DNA of 5,451 nt from an uncultured Eubacteriales bacterium (GTDB lineage: Bacteria > Bacillota > Clostridia > Christensenellales > UBA1242). Location of the stretch: NCBI GenBank assembly GCA_905187655.1, contig CAJJIV010000061.1:1-5451 (forward strand), in the 5' to 3' direction. A model generated the notes under the pieces. It saw only the letters and a list, made by a program, of their open reading frames with translations. It did not search any database and was not told the origin of the DNA. Position numbers and translations under genes: made by a program. Of the stretch, positions 1 to 5,451 are shown one piece after another. Positions within the stretch are counted from its first letter, which is position 1, and every line of letters starts with the position of its first letter.

Positions 1-105
1 CACCACCAGCCCCAGCGGCAGGGAGAACACCAGTGTCCAGAAAAAGAGCTCACAGTTGAGCAGAAACGCGCCGGAAAGGCGCTCAAGAATCACAGTCACA
101 AACAC
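1..105 (-). CDS. Amino acid ABC transporter permease, N-terminal fragment (runs off window start)
   Basis: Read on the minus strand, this is the first 35 codons of a membrane protein, cut by the window edge. After an in-frame TGA (complement of 118-120), the usable starts are GTG at 105-103 or GTG at 99-97; neither has a convincing Shine-Dalgarno site. The peptide has a short ILERLSGAF stretch, then LLNCELFFWTLVFSLPLG, the start of a first transmembrane helix. This pattern (ILERL..G....ELF..TLVFSLPLG) is typical, from memory, of HisM/GlnP-type permeases that import polar amino acids. The identification is strengthened by the neighbour: the end of a family 3 solute-binding protein lies 31 bases upstream on the same strand, the usual order for such an operon. 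Base composition is much richer in GC than the genes from 402 on. The exact substrate cannot be told. Confidence 0.6.
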   Translation of the reverse strand, partial: MFVTVILERLSGAFLLNCELFFWTLVFSLPLGLVV

Positions 106-136
106 ACACCCATCAATTCAAACGTACGTTCGGTTT

Positions 137-250
137 TTACTCCGCCAGAGTCAGACCATATTTCTCGGCCAGAGCGCCCATGGTGCCATCGGCCTTGAGC
201 TCGTCAAAGGCGGTGTCCCCAGCGGCTCTGGTAATTTCAAGGGATCGGCC
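137..250 (-). CDS. Amino acid ABC transporter substrate-binding protein, C-terminal fragment (5' part missing)
   Basis: The minus strand from about 250 down to the TAA at 139-137 encodes the last 33 to 37 residues of a protein ending FDELKADGTMGALAEKYGL followed by TLAE. The LKADGT...L.EKYGL ending is characteristic of family 3 extracellular solute-binding proteins, which capture amino acids outside the membrane and deliver them to an ABC permease. The permease fragment directly downstream on the same strand supports this. The gene is broken: reading upstream, the frame reaches a TAA (complement of 257-259) with no start codon and no room for the roughly 250 residues the family needs. The break coincides with a sharp fall in GC content at about 250, so the rest of the gene is absent from this sequence rather than worn down by mutation. 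Family assignment is fairly secure; substrate is unknown. Confidence 0.65.
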   Translation of the reverse strand, partial: GRSLEITRAAGDTAFDELKADGTMGALAEKYGLTLAE

Positions 251-260
251 GGAGTGTTAT
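239..260. other. Composition and gene-content breakpoint
   Basis: By hand count, bases 1-250 are about 56% G+C, while 251-360 are about 30%, with 301-360 near 23%. The change happens within roughly 20 bases and cuts a minus-strand solute-binding protein gene in mid-frame. No insertion-sequence end, tRNA, integrase or long repeat is visible at the junction. A chimeric assembly join is the simplest explanation; a real insertion or rearrangement is possible but unsupported by what can be seen. Confidence 0.65.
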
Positions 261-310
261 CTAAGGCGATTGAATTATTAAGGGATTGGGCAGAGAAAAA
301 TAAGAGTTAA
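254..310 (+). CDS. Possible C-terminal tail of an unidentified gene upstream of ftsK
   Basis: From about 254 the plus strand reads VLSKAIELLRDWAEKNKS and stops at TAA 308-310. The codons are AT-rich at third positions like those of the ftsK operon, and the peptide looks like an amphipathic, charged C-terminal helix. The same frame stays open back to 56, but that upstream part is antisense to the GC-rich transporter fragments and is probably not real coding. If the junction at about 250 is an assembly join, this would be the true end of the gene that precedes ftsK in the source organism. In Firmicutes that position is often taken by a ClpP-like/TepA protease or a ribonuclease J gene, but nothing in 18 residues allows a choice. 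It could also be chance open frame. Confidence 0.3.
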   Translation: MLSKAIELLRDWAEKNKS

Positions 311-359
311 ATACAAGCGTGCAATATTAAATATCAAAAGAGATGAGAAAAAGTAATTA

Positions 360-368
360 TGATAAAAT
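360..368 (+). promoter_or_regulatory. Candidate extended -10 promoter for the ftsK operon
   Basis: TGATAAAAT matches the extended -10 form TGnTATAAT with one mismatch. It lies in a very AT-rich spacer and would start transcription near 375, leaving a leader of about 27 bases before the GTG at 402. No recognisable -35 hexamer sits 16 to 18 bases upstream (the region reads CAAAAGAGATG). An extended -10 can work without one, but AT-rich DNA gives such matches by chance, so this is weak. Confidence 0.3.
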
Positions 369-386
369 TAATAAGGATAGCAAATT

Positions 387-391
387 GGGAG
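387..391 (+). promoter_or_regulatory. Ribosome binding site of ftsK
   Basis: GGGAG lies 10 bases before the GTG at 402, with a second AGG at 393-395 six bases before it. There is no ATG start for this frame: an in-frame TAG at 378-380 closes it upstream, and GTG 402 is the only usual start codon before the first membrane helix. The site therefore decides the start. Confidence 0.6.
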
Positions 392-401
392 TAGGTTTGT
401 T

Positions 402-3296
402 GTGTATTACAGTAATAGGAAAAATAGAAAAGCAATAAAGTGGCAATGGCTTATTTTAACTTGTGTTTGTTTTATTTTAGTTGTTGTTGCATCTTGCACT
501 TTTTCTAAACCAGTTGGGACATTTTTATTTGGTCTTTTTGGAATCTTGTTGTATCCAATATCTCTTATTTTGGCACTGATTGGGGTGGCAAAGTGTTTGA
601 GGTTTAAATTTTCAAGACAAGGTAAAAATGTTGTTTATCTTTGCTTTGTTTTTGGTTCTCTTGCATTATTGCTTCATATTGCTTTTTTAGGGAATTATAT
701 AAAAGTTGTAGGTGCCAAAATTGGCAACTATTTTGATTTTTTAGGCAAGGTACTTAGCGGTGAAAGTGGGTTGACTATAGGTGGTGCAATTTTAACACTT
801 ATTTCATATCCGTTTGTGTCGTTGCTGGGTGTTGTTGGTGCTTCTATATTTTTTGCAATTTTATTAACCATTTTCACATCACTAACAATTGATTATTACA
901 TTAATCTTAAAAAATATTATGATTTTACCAATTCACCTAGAATTAATTCAAGAGATGTGCCAGGGCCTAATGCTTACACGACATCTAGTGATTCAATTGC
1001 AAATTCCATTAACACATTAAATGGACCTACTGAAGTAGTTCCTACAAAAAATAATGAAGAAGATTATATAGGGCTACTTAAACCAGATGAAAAAATAGAG
1101 AATCCATATACTACCGATGAGTATGATTCATTAATTAGCACTAGAACAGGTGAAAGTGTAAAAAGATATGCAAATAAAGACCAGGAACCAATTAAAGAAA
1201 GTGCTATTAATACCCTTTATGGTAAATCATCGGCTGAAGGATTTGAAGATGATAACCTTGCTAATAACGAAAAAGCAAATTCTCATTATGATCCCAGCAA
1301 GTTTGATAGTCCACTAGATTACATAACCACACCTTACGCACCAAATATTTTTAATAATATAAATAAGCAAGAAGATGAGCAAGACGATACAAATAGTTAT
1401 TCATCATATTCATTAAATGACAATGAAGAATATACTGAAGGTGAACAAGACAGCATTTTGCCACAAAACGACCCATTTGTATTTAATGATTTGGATACAA
1501 AGACAGAAGACAATACTAGTGCTTCGGCATTTTCTTCTTCTAATGATGCATTGTTTAGTCCATTAAATTCTAGAACCAATGACCGAGAAAATAGAAGCGA
1601 GAGAAGAAGAGAGAGAGAAAGTAGTAGAATAGAAAGTCCTTTTTCGCCTTTTAATGCAATAGATACTCAGCAAGATCGAAATAAAGTGAATGGAAATGAT
1701 GATAAATTTGTAAGTCCTGCGGTTGATTTCTTTAACCAATCACCTAAAAAAGAAGCAGAACAAATATCATTAATAGACAGAAAACCTCAAAAGCAATACA
1801 AGCACGAAACTGATGACCACTATAATGCACCGCCAACCACACTTTTACAACTTAGGTCTGACGATGAAAGTACTTATGGAGGAGATTATAAAAGTAAAAT
1901 TGTTACACTGGAGAAGGTGCTTAGAAGTTTTAATATTGAAGCAAAAGTTGGCAATGTGGTTAGGGGCCCAAGTGTTACGCAGTACGAATTAGAAATGCCT
2001 TACGGTGTTTCTGTTAAAAGAATTTTGCCTTTTGACAATGACATTACAAGTGCGCTTATGAGTAAAAGTCCGGTTAGAATTGAAGCGCCAATTCTTGGAA
2101 AAAATGCTGTTGGTATTGAAGTCGCCAACGATAAACGAAGTACAGTAGGGCTAAGGGAAGTTTTGGAGAGTAAAGAATTTCAAAACACGTCTGTTACTTT
2201 GCCCGTTGTAATAGGTAAGAGCATTAGCGGTGAAATTGTAGTTAAGTCTTTGCCAAAAATGGTTCACATGTTGGTAGCAGGTTCAACCGGTTCTGGTAAA
2301 TCCATCTTTTTACATAGTTTAATTTTAAGTTTAATGTATAAATGTTCACCTTCTCAGTTACGGTTTATTATGATTGATCCAAAGCGAGTTGAATTTACAG
2401 GATATAGCGGTATGCCTCATATGATGTTGCCAAATGCGGTATGCGAGTGTGATAAAGCAATTAATGCTCTTAGTTGGGCAGTTAAAGAGATGGATAGAAG
2501 GTTTAAAAAATTATCACAATATCGTGTACAAAATATTTCAGACTTTAACCATTGTTCAGCTGTAACTGAAACGCATGAAGAAACAGAAATGCCATATATT
2601 GTAATTGTTATTGATGAGCTAGCTGATCTTATGATGATTGGTAAAAAAGATGTTGAAGAGAAAATAATGCGACTTGCACAACTTGGAAGAGCAAGTGGTA
2701 TTCATATGATTATAGCCACACAAAGACCTTCTGCTGATATTATTACTGGTACTATTAAAAACAATTTACCGACACGTGTTGCTTTTTCACTTGGAAGTAG
2801 TGTTGATAGCCGTGTTATTTTAGATGAAACAGGGGCAGAAAAACTGCTAGGTGCTGGTGATATGCTATTTGCTCCGCATGATAGTAATACAACTACTAGG
2901 CTTCAGGGTGCATTTATGAGTATGGATGAAGTTAAGAGAGTTGTAGATTACATAAAGGAGCATAATGCATCATATTTTGATGAAGAAGTTGCAAAAGAGA
3001 TTTTAAGTGATAAAAAAGAGGAACAGACTAACGAAGGCAATGGAAGTGGAAACTACGACCCAAATGCACCAGACATAGACGAACTTTTACCTGCAGCACT
3101 TAAATTGTGCATTGAAACTGGTGGTGCTTCCATTAATATGGTTCAACGTAGATTTAGAGTTGGCTATGCAAGGGCAGCACGAATAATTGACCAAATGGAA
3201 CTTGCTGGTTACATTTCACCAGGTAACGGAAGTAAGATTAGAACGGTTTATATGACAAAGAGTGAATTTAATGAAAAATTTGGTGAGGACAACTAA
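402..3296 (+). CDS. ftsK: DNA translocase FtsK/SpoIIIE family
   Basis: This is a membrane-anchored, ATP-driven double-stranded DNA pump that moves chromosomal DNA through the closing division septum (or into the forespore, in sporulating relatives). The 964 residues show the family layout. Residues 13-32, 38-60, 77-97 and 123-163 are hydrophobic and give four or five membrane helices. Residues about 170-475 form a long hydrophilic linker rich in Asn, Asp, Glu and Ser. The alpha/beta motor follows from about 477, with RGPSVTQYEL in the first part. Walker A is GSTGSGKS at 627-634 (Lys633) and Walker B is IVIVIDE at 733-739 (Asp738). LGRASGIHMIIATQRPSAD and the GAEKLLGAGDMLF segment are also typical. 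A winged-helix gamma domain at about 891-955 carries QRRFRVGYARAARIIDQME and GSK, the DNA-polarity reader. Bacillus SpoIIIE is near 790 residues, so the extra length lies mainly in the linker. It starts at GTG and is the first gene of the operon. Sporulation versus division role cannot be decided here. Confidence 0.96.
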   Translation: MYYSNRKNRKAIKWQWLILTCVCFILVVVASCTFSKPVGTFLFGLFGILLYPISLILALIGVAKCLRFKFSRQGKNVVYLCFVFGSLALLLHIAFLGNYIKVVGAKIGNYFDFLGKVLSGESGLTIGGAILTLISYPFVSLLGVVGASIFFAILLTIFTSLTIDYYINLKKYYDFTNSPRINSRDVPGPNAYTTSSDSIANSINTLNGPTEVVPTKNNEEDYIGLLKPDEKIENPYTTDEYDSLISTRTGESVKRYANKDQEPIKESAINTLYGKSSAEGFEDDNLANNEKANSHYDPSKFDSPLDYITTPYAPNIFNNINKQEDEQDDTNSYSSYSLNDNEEYTEGEQDSILPQNDPFVFNDLDTKTEDNTSASAFSSSNDALFSPLNSRTNDRENRSERRRERESSRIESPFSPFNAIDTQQDRNKVNGNDDKFVSPAVDFFNQSPKKEAEQISLIDRKPQKQYKHETDDHYNAPPTTLLQLRSDDESTYGGDYKSKIVTLEKVLRSFNIEAKVGNVVRGPSVTQYELEMPYGVSVKRILPFDNDITSALMSKSPVRIEAPILGKNAVGIEVANDKRSTVGLREVLESKEFQNTSVTLPVVIGKSISGEIVVKSLPKMVHMLVAGSTGSGKSIFLHSLILSLMYKCSPSQLRFIMIDPKRVEFTGYSGMPHMMLPNAVCECDKAINALSWAVKEMDRRFKKLSQYRVQNISDFNHCSAVTETHEETEMPYIVIVIDELADLMMIGKKDVEEKIMRLAQLGRASGIHMIIATQRPSADIITGTIKNNLPTRVAFSLGSSVDSRVILDETGAEKLLGAGDMLFAPHDSNTTTRLQGAFMSMDEVKRVVDYIKEHNASYFDEEVAKEILSDKKEEQTNEGNGSGNYDPNAPDIDELLPAALKLCIETGGASINMVQRRFRVGYARAARIIDQMELAGYISPGNGSKIRTVYMTKSEFNEKFGEDN
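1599..1621 (+). repeat. Pure-purine GA tract inside the ftsK linker
   Basis: A run of 23 purines made of GAG, AGA and GAA triplets, within a longer purine-rich stretch from 1584 to about 1646. It encodes the core of a charged Arg/Glu patch, RENRSERRRERESSR (residues 395-409), in an otherwise acidic linker. It is a low-complexity coding repeat; its length may vary between strains. Confidence 0.45.
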
Positions 3297-3300
3297 GGAG
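3295..3300 (+). promoter_or_regulatory. Ribosome binding site of rimO, overlapping the ftsK stop codon
   Basis: AAGGAG uses the last two bases of the ftsK TAA (3294-3296) and lies six bases before the rimO ATG at 3307. This near-ideal site fixes the rimO start. A ribosome finishing ftsK would sit on it, which suggests translational coupling. Confidence 0.75.
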
Positions 3301-3306
3301 TAAGAA

Positions 3307-4680
3307 ATGGAAGATAAACAAACAAATTCAGATGGTATTTTGGTTGGGGTTGTATCCCTTGGGTGTGACAAAAATCGTGTAGATACAGAAAATATGATGA
3401 CCTATCTTGCAAATGAAGGGTATAATTTTACATCAGATTCAAGTCAGGCAGATATTATAATCGTAAATACATGTGCTTTTATAAAATCATCTAGAAATGA
3501 GTCTTTTGATACGGTTGAAGAAATGATTAACTACCGTAAGAAGGGCAAGTGTTCCTGTTTAATTTTGACAGGATGCTACCCACAACGATATATTAACGAA
3601 TTACAGACTAATTTCCCAGAAGTAGATATATTTTTAGGTGTTAACGAATATAAAGACATTTGCAAGATTATCAAAAGATTTTATGCAGATAAAAAGCGAA
3701 AAAAAATTATAGAAATTGACTCTCCATATAAAATTGATGCTATTGAAAAGGGCAGGGTAATTACTACTCCTTCATACTATGCGTATGTTAAAATTGCCGA
3801 TGGTTGTGACAACTTTTGCTCATATTGCACCATTCCTTATATAAGAGGAAGATACAGGTCAAGAAAAATTGAAAGTATTGTTGCTGAAACTGCCGACCTT
3901 GTAAAAAATGGGGCAAAGGAGATTATTTTGGTTGCCCAAGATGTCGCAAATTACGGAATAGATTTATATAAAGAAAAAAAGTTGACTGAGCTTGTACAAA
4001 AACTATCAAAAATTGATAACTTGGAGTGGATAAGGCTATTATATTGTTACCCAGAAAACATTGAAGATAGTTTAATTAAGGAATTACACGAAAATAAAAA
4101 ATCATGTGCTTATATTGATGTTCCTTTTCAGCATGTAAACAATGAAATTTTAAGGCTTATGAATCGAAAAATCACTAAAAATAAGATTGTTGATTTGTTG
4201 GATAAAATTAGGTCAGGGGACAGACACATAGCAGTAAGATCTACATTTATTGTTGGCTTTCCAGGTGAAACAAAGCAAAACTTTAATGAACTATTAGAAT
4301 TTTTATTAAAGTACAAGATGCCAAATGTTGGTTTCTTCGCTTATTCAAGAGAAGATGGAACAGTTGCTGCAAGGTTTGACAACCAAGTTGATGAAATTAC
4401 CAAAAAGCAACGACTGATGAAAGCAATGAAGGTTCAGCGAAAAATTATTGCTGAATATAACAACAGGTTTTTAAATAAAACTCTAAAAGTTTTAGTAGAA
4501 GGACAGGATCTTAATAAAGGTTTGTATTACGGAAGAACAGAATATCAGGCTCCAGACATCGATACATTAACATATTTTGAAAGTGATGAACCAATTGAAT
4601 TAGGTCAATTTTATATGGTAAAAATAAATAAAATTAAAGGATATGACTTATTTGGTACAGAAATAAGCACAAAGGAGTAA
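3307..4680 (+). CDS. rimO: Ribosomal protein S12 (aspartate C3) methylthiotransferase RimO
   Basis: RimO is a radical S-adenosylmethionine enzyme with two iron-sulphur clusters that adds a methylthio group to the beta carbon of a conserved aspartate (Asp88 in E. coli) of ribosomal protein S12. The 457-residue protein is full length. The N-terminal MTTase domain holds three cluster cysteines: Cys20 in SLGCDKNRVDTENM, Cys56 in NTCAF and Cys90 in LTGCYPQRY. The radical-SAM CxxxCxxC is at Cys167, Cys171 and Cys174 in DGCDNFCSYCTIPYIRGRYRS. IRLLYCYPENI, DVPFQHVNNEILRLMNR and TFIVGFPGET follow. The C-terminal TRAM domain carries GLYYGRTEYQAPDID at 405-419, the ending that marks RimO rather than the tRNA enzymes MiaB or MtaB. 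It starts 10 bases after ftsK and ends 3 bases before pgsA, so it is surely co-transcribed. Two extra cysteines, Cys82 and Cys84, lie near Cys90 and have no known role that I can name. Confidence 0.96.
   Translation: MEDKQTNSDGILVGVVSLGCDKNRVDTENMMTYLANEGYNFTSDSSQADIIIVNTCAFIKSSRNESFDTVEEMINYRKKGKCSCLILTGCYPQRYINELQTNFPEVDIFLGVNEYKDICKIIKRFYADKKRKKIIEIDSPYKIDAIEKGRVITTPSYYAYVKIADGCDNFCSYCTIPYIRGRYRSRKIESIVAETADLVKNGAKEIILVAQDVANYGIDLYKEKKLTELVQKLSKIDNLEWIRLLYCYPENIEDSLIKELHENKKSCAYIDVPFQHVNNEILRLMNRKITKNKIVDLLDKIRSGDRHIAVRSTFIVGFPGETKQNFNELLEFLLKYKMPNVGFFAYSREDGTVAARFDNQVDEITKKQRLMKAMKVQRKIIAEYNNRFLNKTLKVLVEGQDLNKGLYYGRTEYQAPDIDTLTYFESDEPIELGQFYMVKINKIKGYDLFGTEISTKE
4671..4677 (+). promoter_or_regulatory. 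Ribosome binding site of pgsA, inside the end of rimO
   Basis: AAAGGAG lies within the last codons of rimO (AAG GAG, Lys-Glu, precedes the TAA at 4678-4680), six bases before the pgsA ATG at 4684. The spacing matches that at the ftsK/rimO border and points to coupled translation. Confidence 0.75.
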
Positions 4681-4683
4681 CAA

Positions 4684-5406
4684 ATGAAAACAGTGAATAA
4701 AAATCTTCCAAACATTTTAACAATTTCAAGAATAGTAATTACACCAATAATAGTGCTTTTATTTTTATTGCCAATTCCTAATGGAATAGGTGTGTTTTGT
4801 TCGCTTGGAATTTATATTATTGCTTCTTGTACCGATTTTATTGATGGTCACATTGCAAGAAAATATAATCTAGTTTCAGATACTGGCAAATTATTAGATG
4901 CAGCTGCTGATAAATTTTTGCAAACATCTGCATTAGTTTTAGTGCTGTTTGCAACCGAAGTTTATTGTCCACTATGGGTTAAGATAGTGGTATTACTAAT
5001 TTTCTTGCTAAGAGATGCTTGGATAAGTGCTGTTAGGCAACTTTCTGCATCAAAAGGAGTTATAATTCCTGCAGATATGTGGGGTAAAGTAAAATCTATT
5101 TTGCTTGACATTTCTATAGGTATACTTTTCTTTTTTGTAGGTATGGTTAATTTATTGCCAAATGGTGAAAGTACTAAATTTCTTGGCGTAACCTTTGGCT
5201 ATGTATGTGTGTTTGGTTTAACACTATTGACTGTTTCAGCATTATTCTGTCTAGTATCGGGTGTAAATTATACCATTAATGCTTGGGGAGTAATTACAGG
5301 CAAAGGTGAAGTAAAATTTACAAAAAAGGCAGGCAACAACAGTGTTGAAAAAGAAAACAAAAAAGATGATGCTGAAACCAATGAAATAGTTAAAACCGAC
5401 AAATAA
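4684..5406 (+). CDS. pgsA: CDP-diacylglycerol--glycerol-3-phosphate 3-phosphatidyltransferase (phosphatidylglycerophosphate synthase)
   Basis: This integral membrane enzyme joins CDP-diacylglycerol and sn-glycerol 3-phosphate to give phosphatidylglycerophosphate and CMP, the committed step to phosphatidylglycerol and cardiolipin. The 240 residues begin NLPNILTISRIVITPIIV, the usual PgsA start (residues 7-24). The CDP-alcohol phosphatidyltransferase motif is complete: Asp51, Asp54, Gly55, Ala58, Arg59, Gly68, Asp72 and Asp76, with family spacing. RDAWISAVRQLSASKGVIIP and the WGKVKS segment (about 110-138) match the PgsA subgroup rather than phosphatidylserine synthase. About six membrane helices are visible, near 11-30, 34-50, 77-91, 97-110, 137-157 and 167-192. 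Oddities: the residues between the last two motif aspartates are Ala-Ala-Ala, where PgsA usually has a proline-containing DPLAD-type sequence, and a charged tail of about 35 residues (206-240) follows the last helix. PgsA is the best call; another CDP-alcohol transferase subgroup is less likely. Confidence 0.9.
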   Translation: MKTVNKNLPNILTISRIVITPIIVLLFLLPIPNGIGVFCSLGIYIIASCTDFIDGHIARKYNLVSDTGKLLDAAADKFLQTSALVLVLFATEVYCPLWVKIVVLLIFLLRDAWISAVRQLSASKGVIIPADMWGKVKSILLDISIGILFFFVGMVNLLPNGESTKFLGVTFGYVCVFGLTLLTVSALFCLVSGVNYTINAWGVITGKGEVKFTKKAGNNSVEKENKKDDAETNEIVKTDK

Positions 5407-5451
5407 TTAAAAAAAACAACAACTAAAAAAATAACTATTGAAAAAATAATA

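Noticed and set aside
10..226. Ten-base direct repeat CCCCAGCGGC at 10-19 and 217-226
   Set aside because: Both copies lie in GC-rich coding sequence of different genes and the match stops after ten bases; chance is sufficient, and neither copy sits at the junction.
56..310. Plus-strand open frame of 84 codons crossing the junction
   Set aside because: Most of it is antisense to two recognisable transporter fragments and it spans the composition break. Only the part after about 254 may be coding.
359..394. Eleven-codon leader peptide frame (ATG 359 to TAG 392-394)
   Set aside because: Too short to separate from chance in AT-rich DNA; it has no enriched codon and no attenuator hairpin.
343..438. 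Small plus-strand open frame of 31 codons starting at ATG 343 and overlapping the start of ftsK
   Set aside because: It has no correctly spaced Shine-Dalgarno site, no family resemblance, and it overlaps the ftsK start in another frame. It might be read as an alternative ftsK start by frameshift, but the GTG frame already encodes a normal charged N-terminus followed by the first helix.
1397..1579. Minus-strand open frame inside ftsK
   Set aside because: It is a shadow of the low-complexity ftsK linker, with no resemblance to a known family and no ribosome binding site seen.
4128..4316. Minus-strand open frame inside rimO
   Set aside because: It is a shadow of a conserved radical-SAM coding region.
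5407..5451. Possible terminator after pgsA
   Set aside because: The 45 bases are A-rich with almost no G or C and cannot form a stable stem; there is no U tract after a hairpin on the plus strand.

Overview
The window reads as the left end of a contig from a low-GC, Gram-positive-type bacterium, probably an uncultured member of the Clostridia or a related Firmicutes lineage. The reasons are the AT-rich coding sequence, the strong AAGGAG-type Shine-Dalgarno sites, and the gene order ftsK/spoIIIE - rimO - pgsA, which I recall as common in Clostridia. Taxonomy below that level cannot be read from this sequence.

Layout. Bases 1 to about 250 are GC-rich (about 56% by hand count). On the minus strand they carry two adjoining fragments of a polar amino acid ABC transporter: the C-terminus of a substrate-binding protein (stop at 137-139), then 31 bases further on the N-terminus of a membrane permease running off the window edge. 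At about 250 the composition falls abruptly to AT-rich, and the substrate-binding gene is cut with no start. From about 254 to 310 there is what looks like the last 18 codons of an unidentified plus-strand gene. An AT-rich spacer of 91 bases (311-401) follows, with a candidate extended -10 promoter and a Shine-Dalgarno site. The rest is a compact plus-strand operon: ftsK (402-3296), rimO (3307-4680) and pgsA (4684-5406), with gaps of 10 and 3 bases. Each downstream Shine-Dalgarno site overlaps or abuts the previous stop codon. The last 45 bases (5407-5451) are A-rich, with no gene, no GC stem and no visible terminator, so the operon may continue past the window.

Function. The three complete genes are housekeeping: a membrane-anchored DNA translocase that clears chromosomal DNA from the division septum, a radical-SAM enzyme that methylthiolates ribosomal protein S12, and the committed enzyme of phosphatidylglycerol synthesis. 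They do not form one pathway; co-transcription probably reflects a conserved growth-related cluster. I do not see an undescribed system here. The points most worth a second look are the abrupt left-end junction (most likely an assembly chimera, less likely a real insertion), the very long acidic/Asn-rich linker in FtsK, and an atypical DAAAD form of the active-site motif in PgsA.
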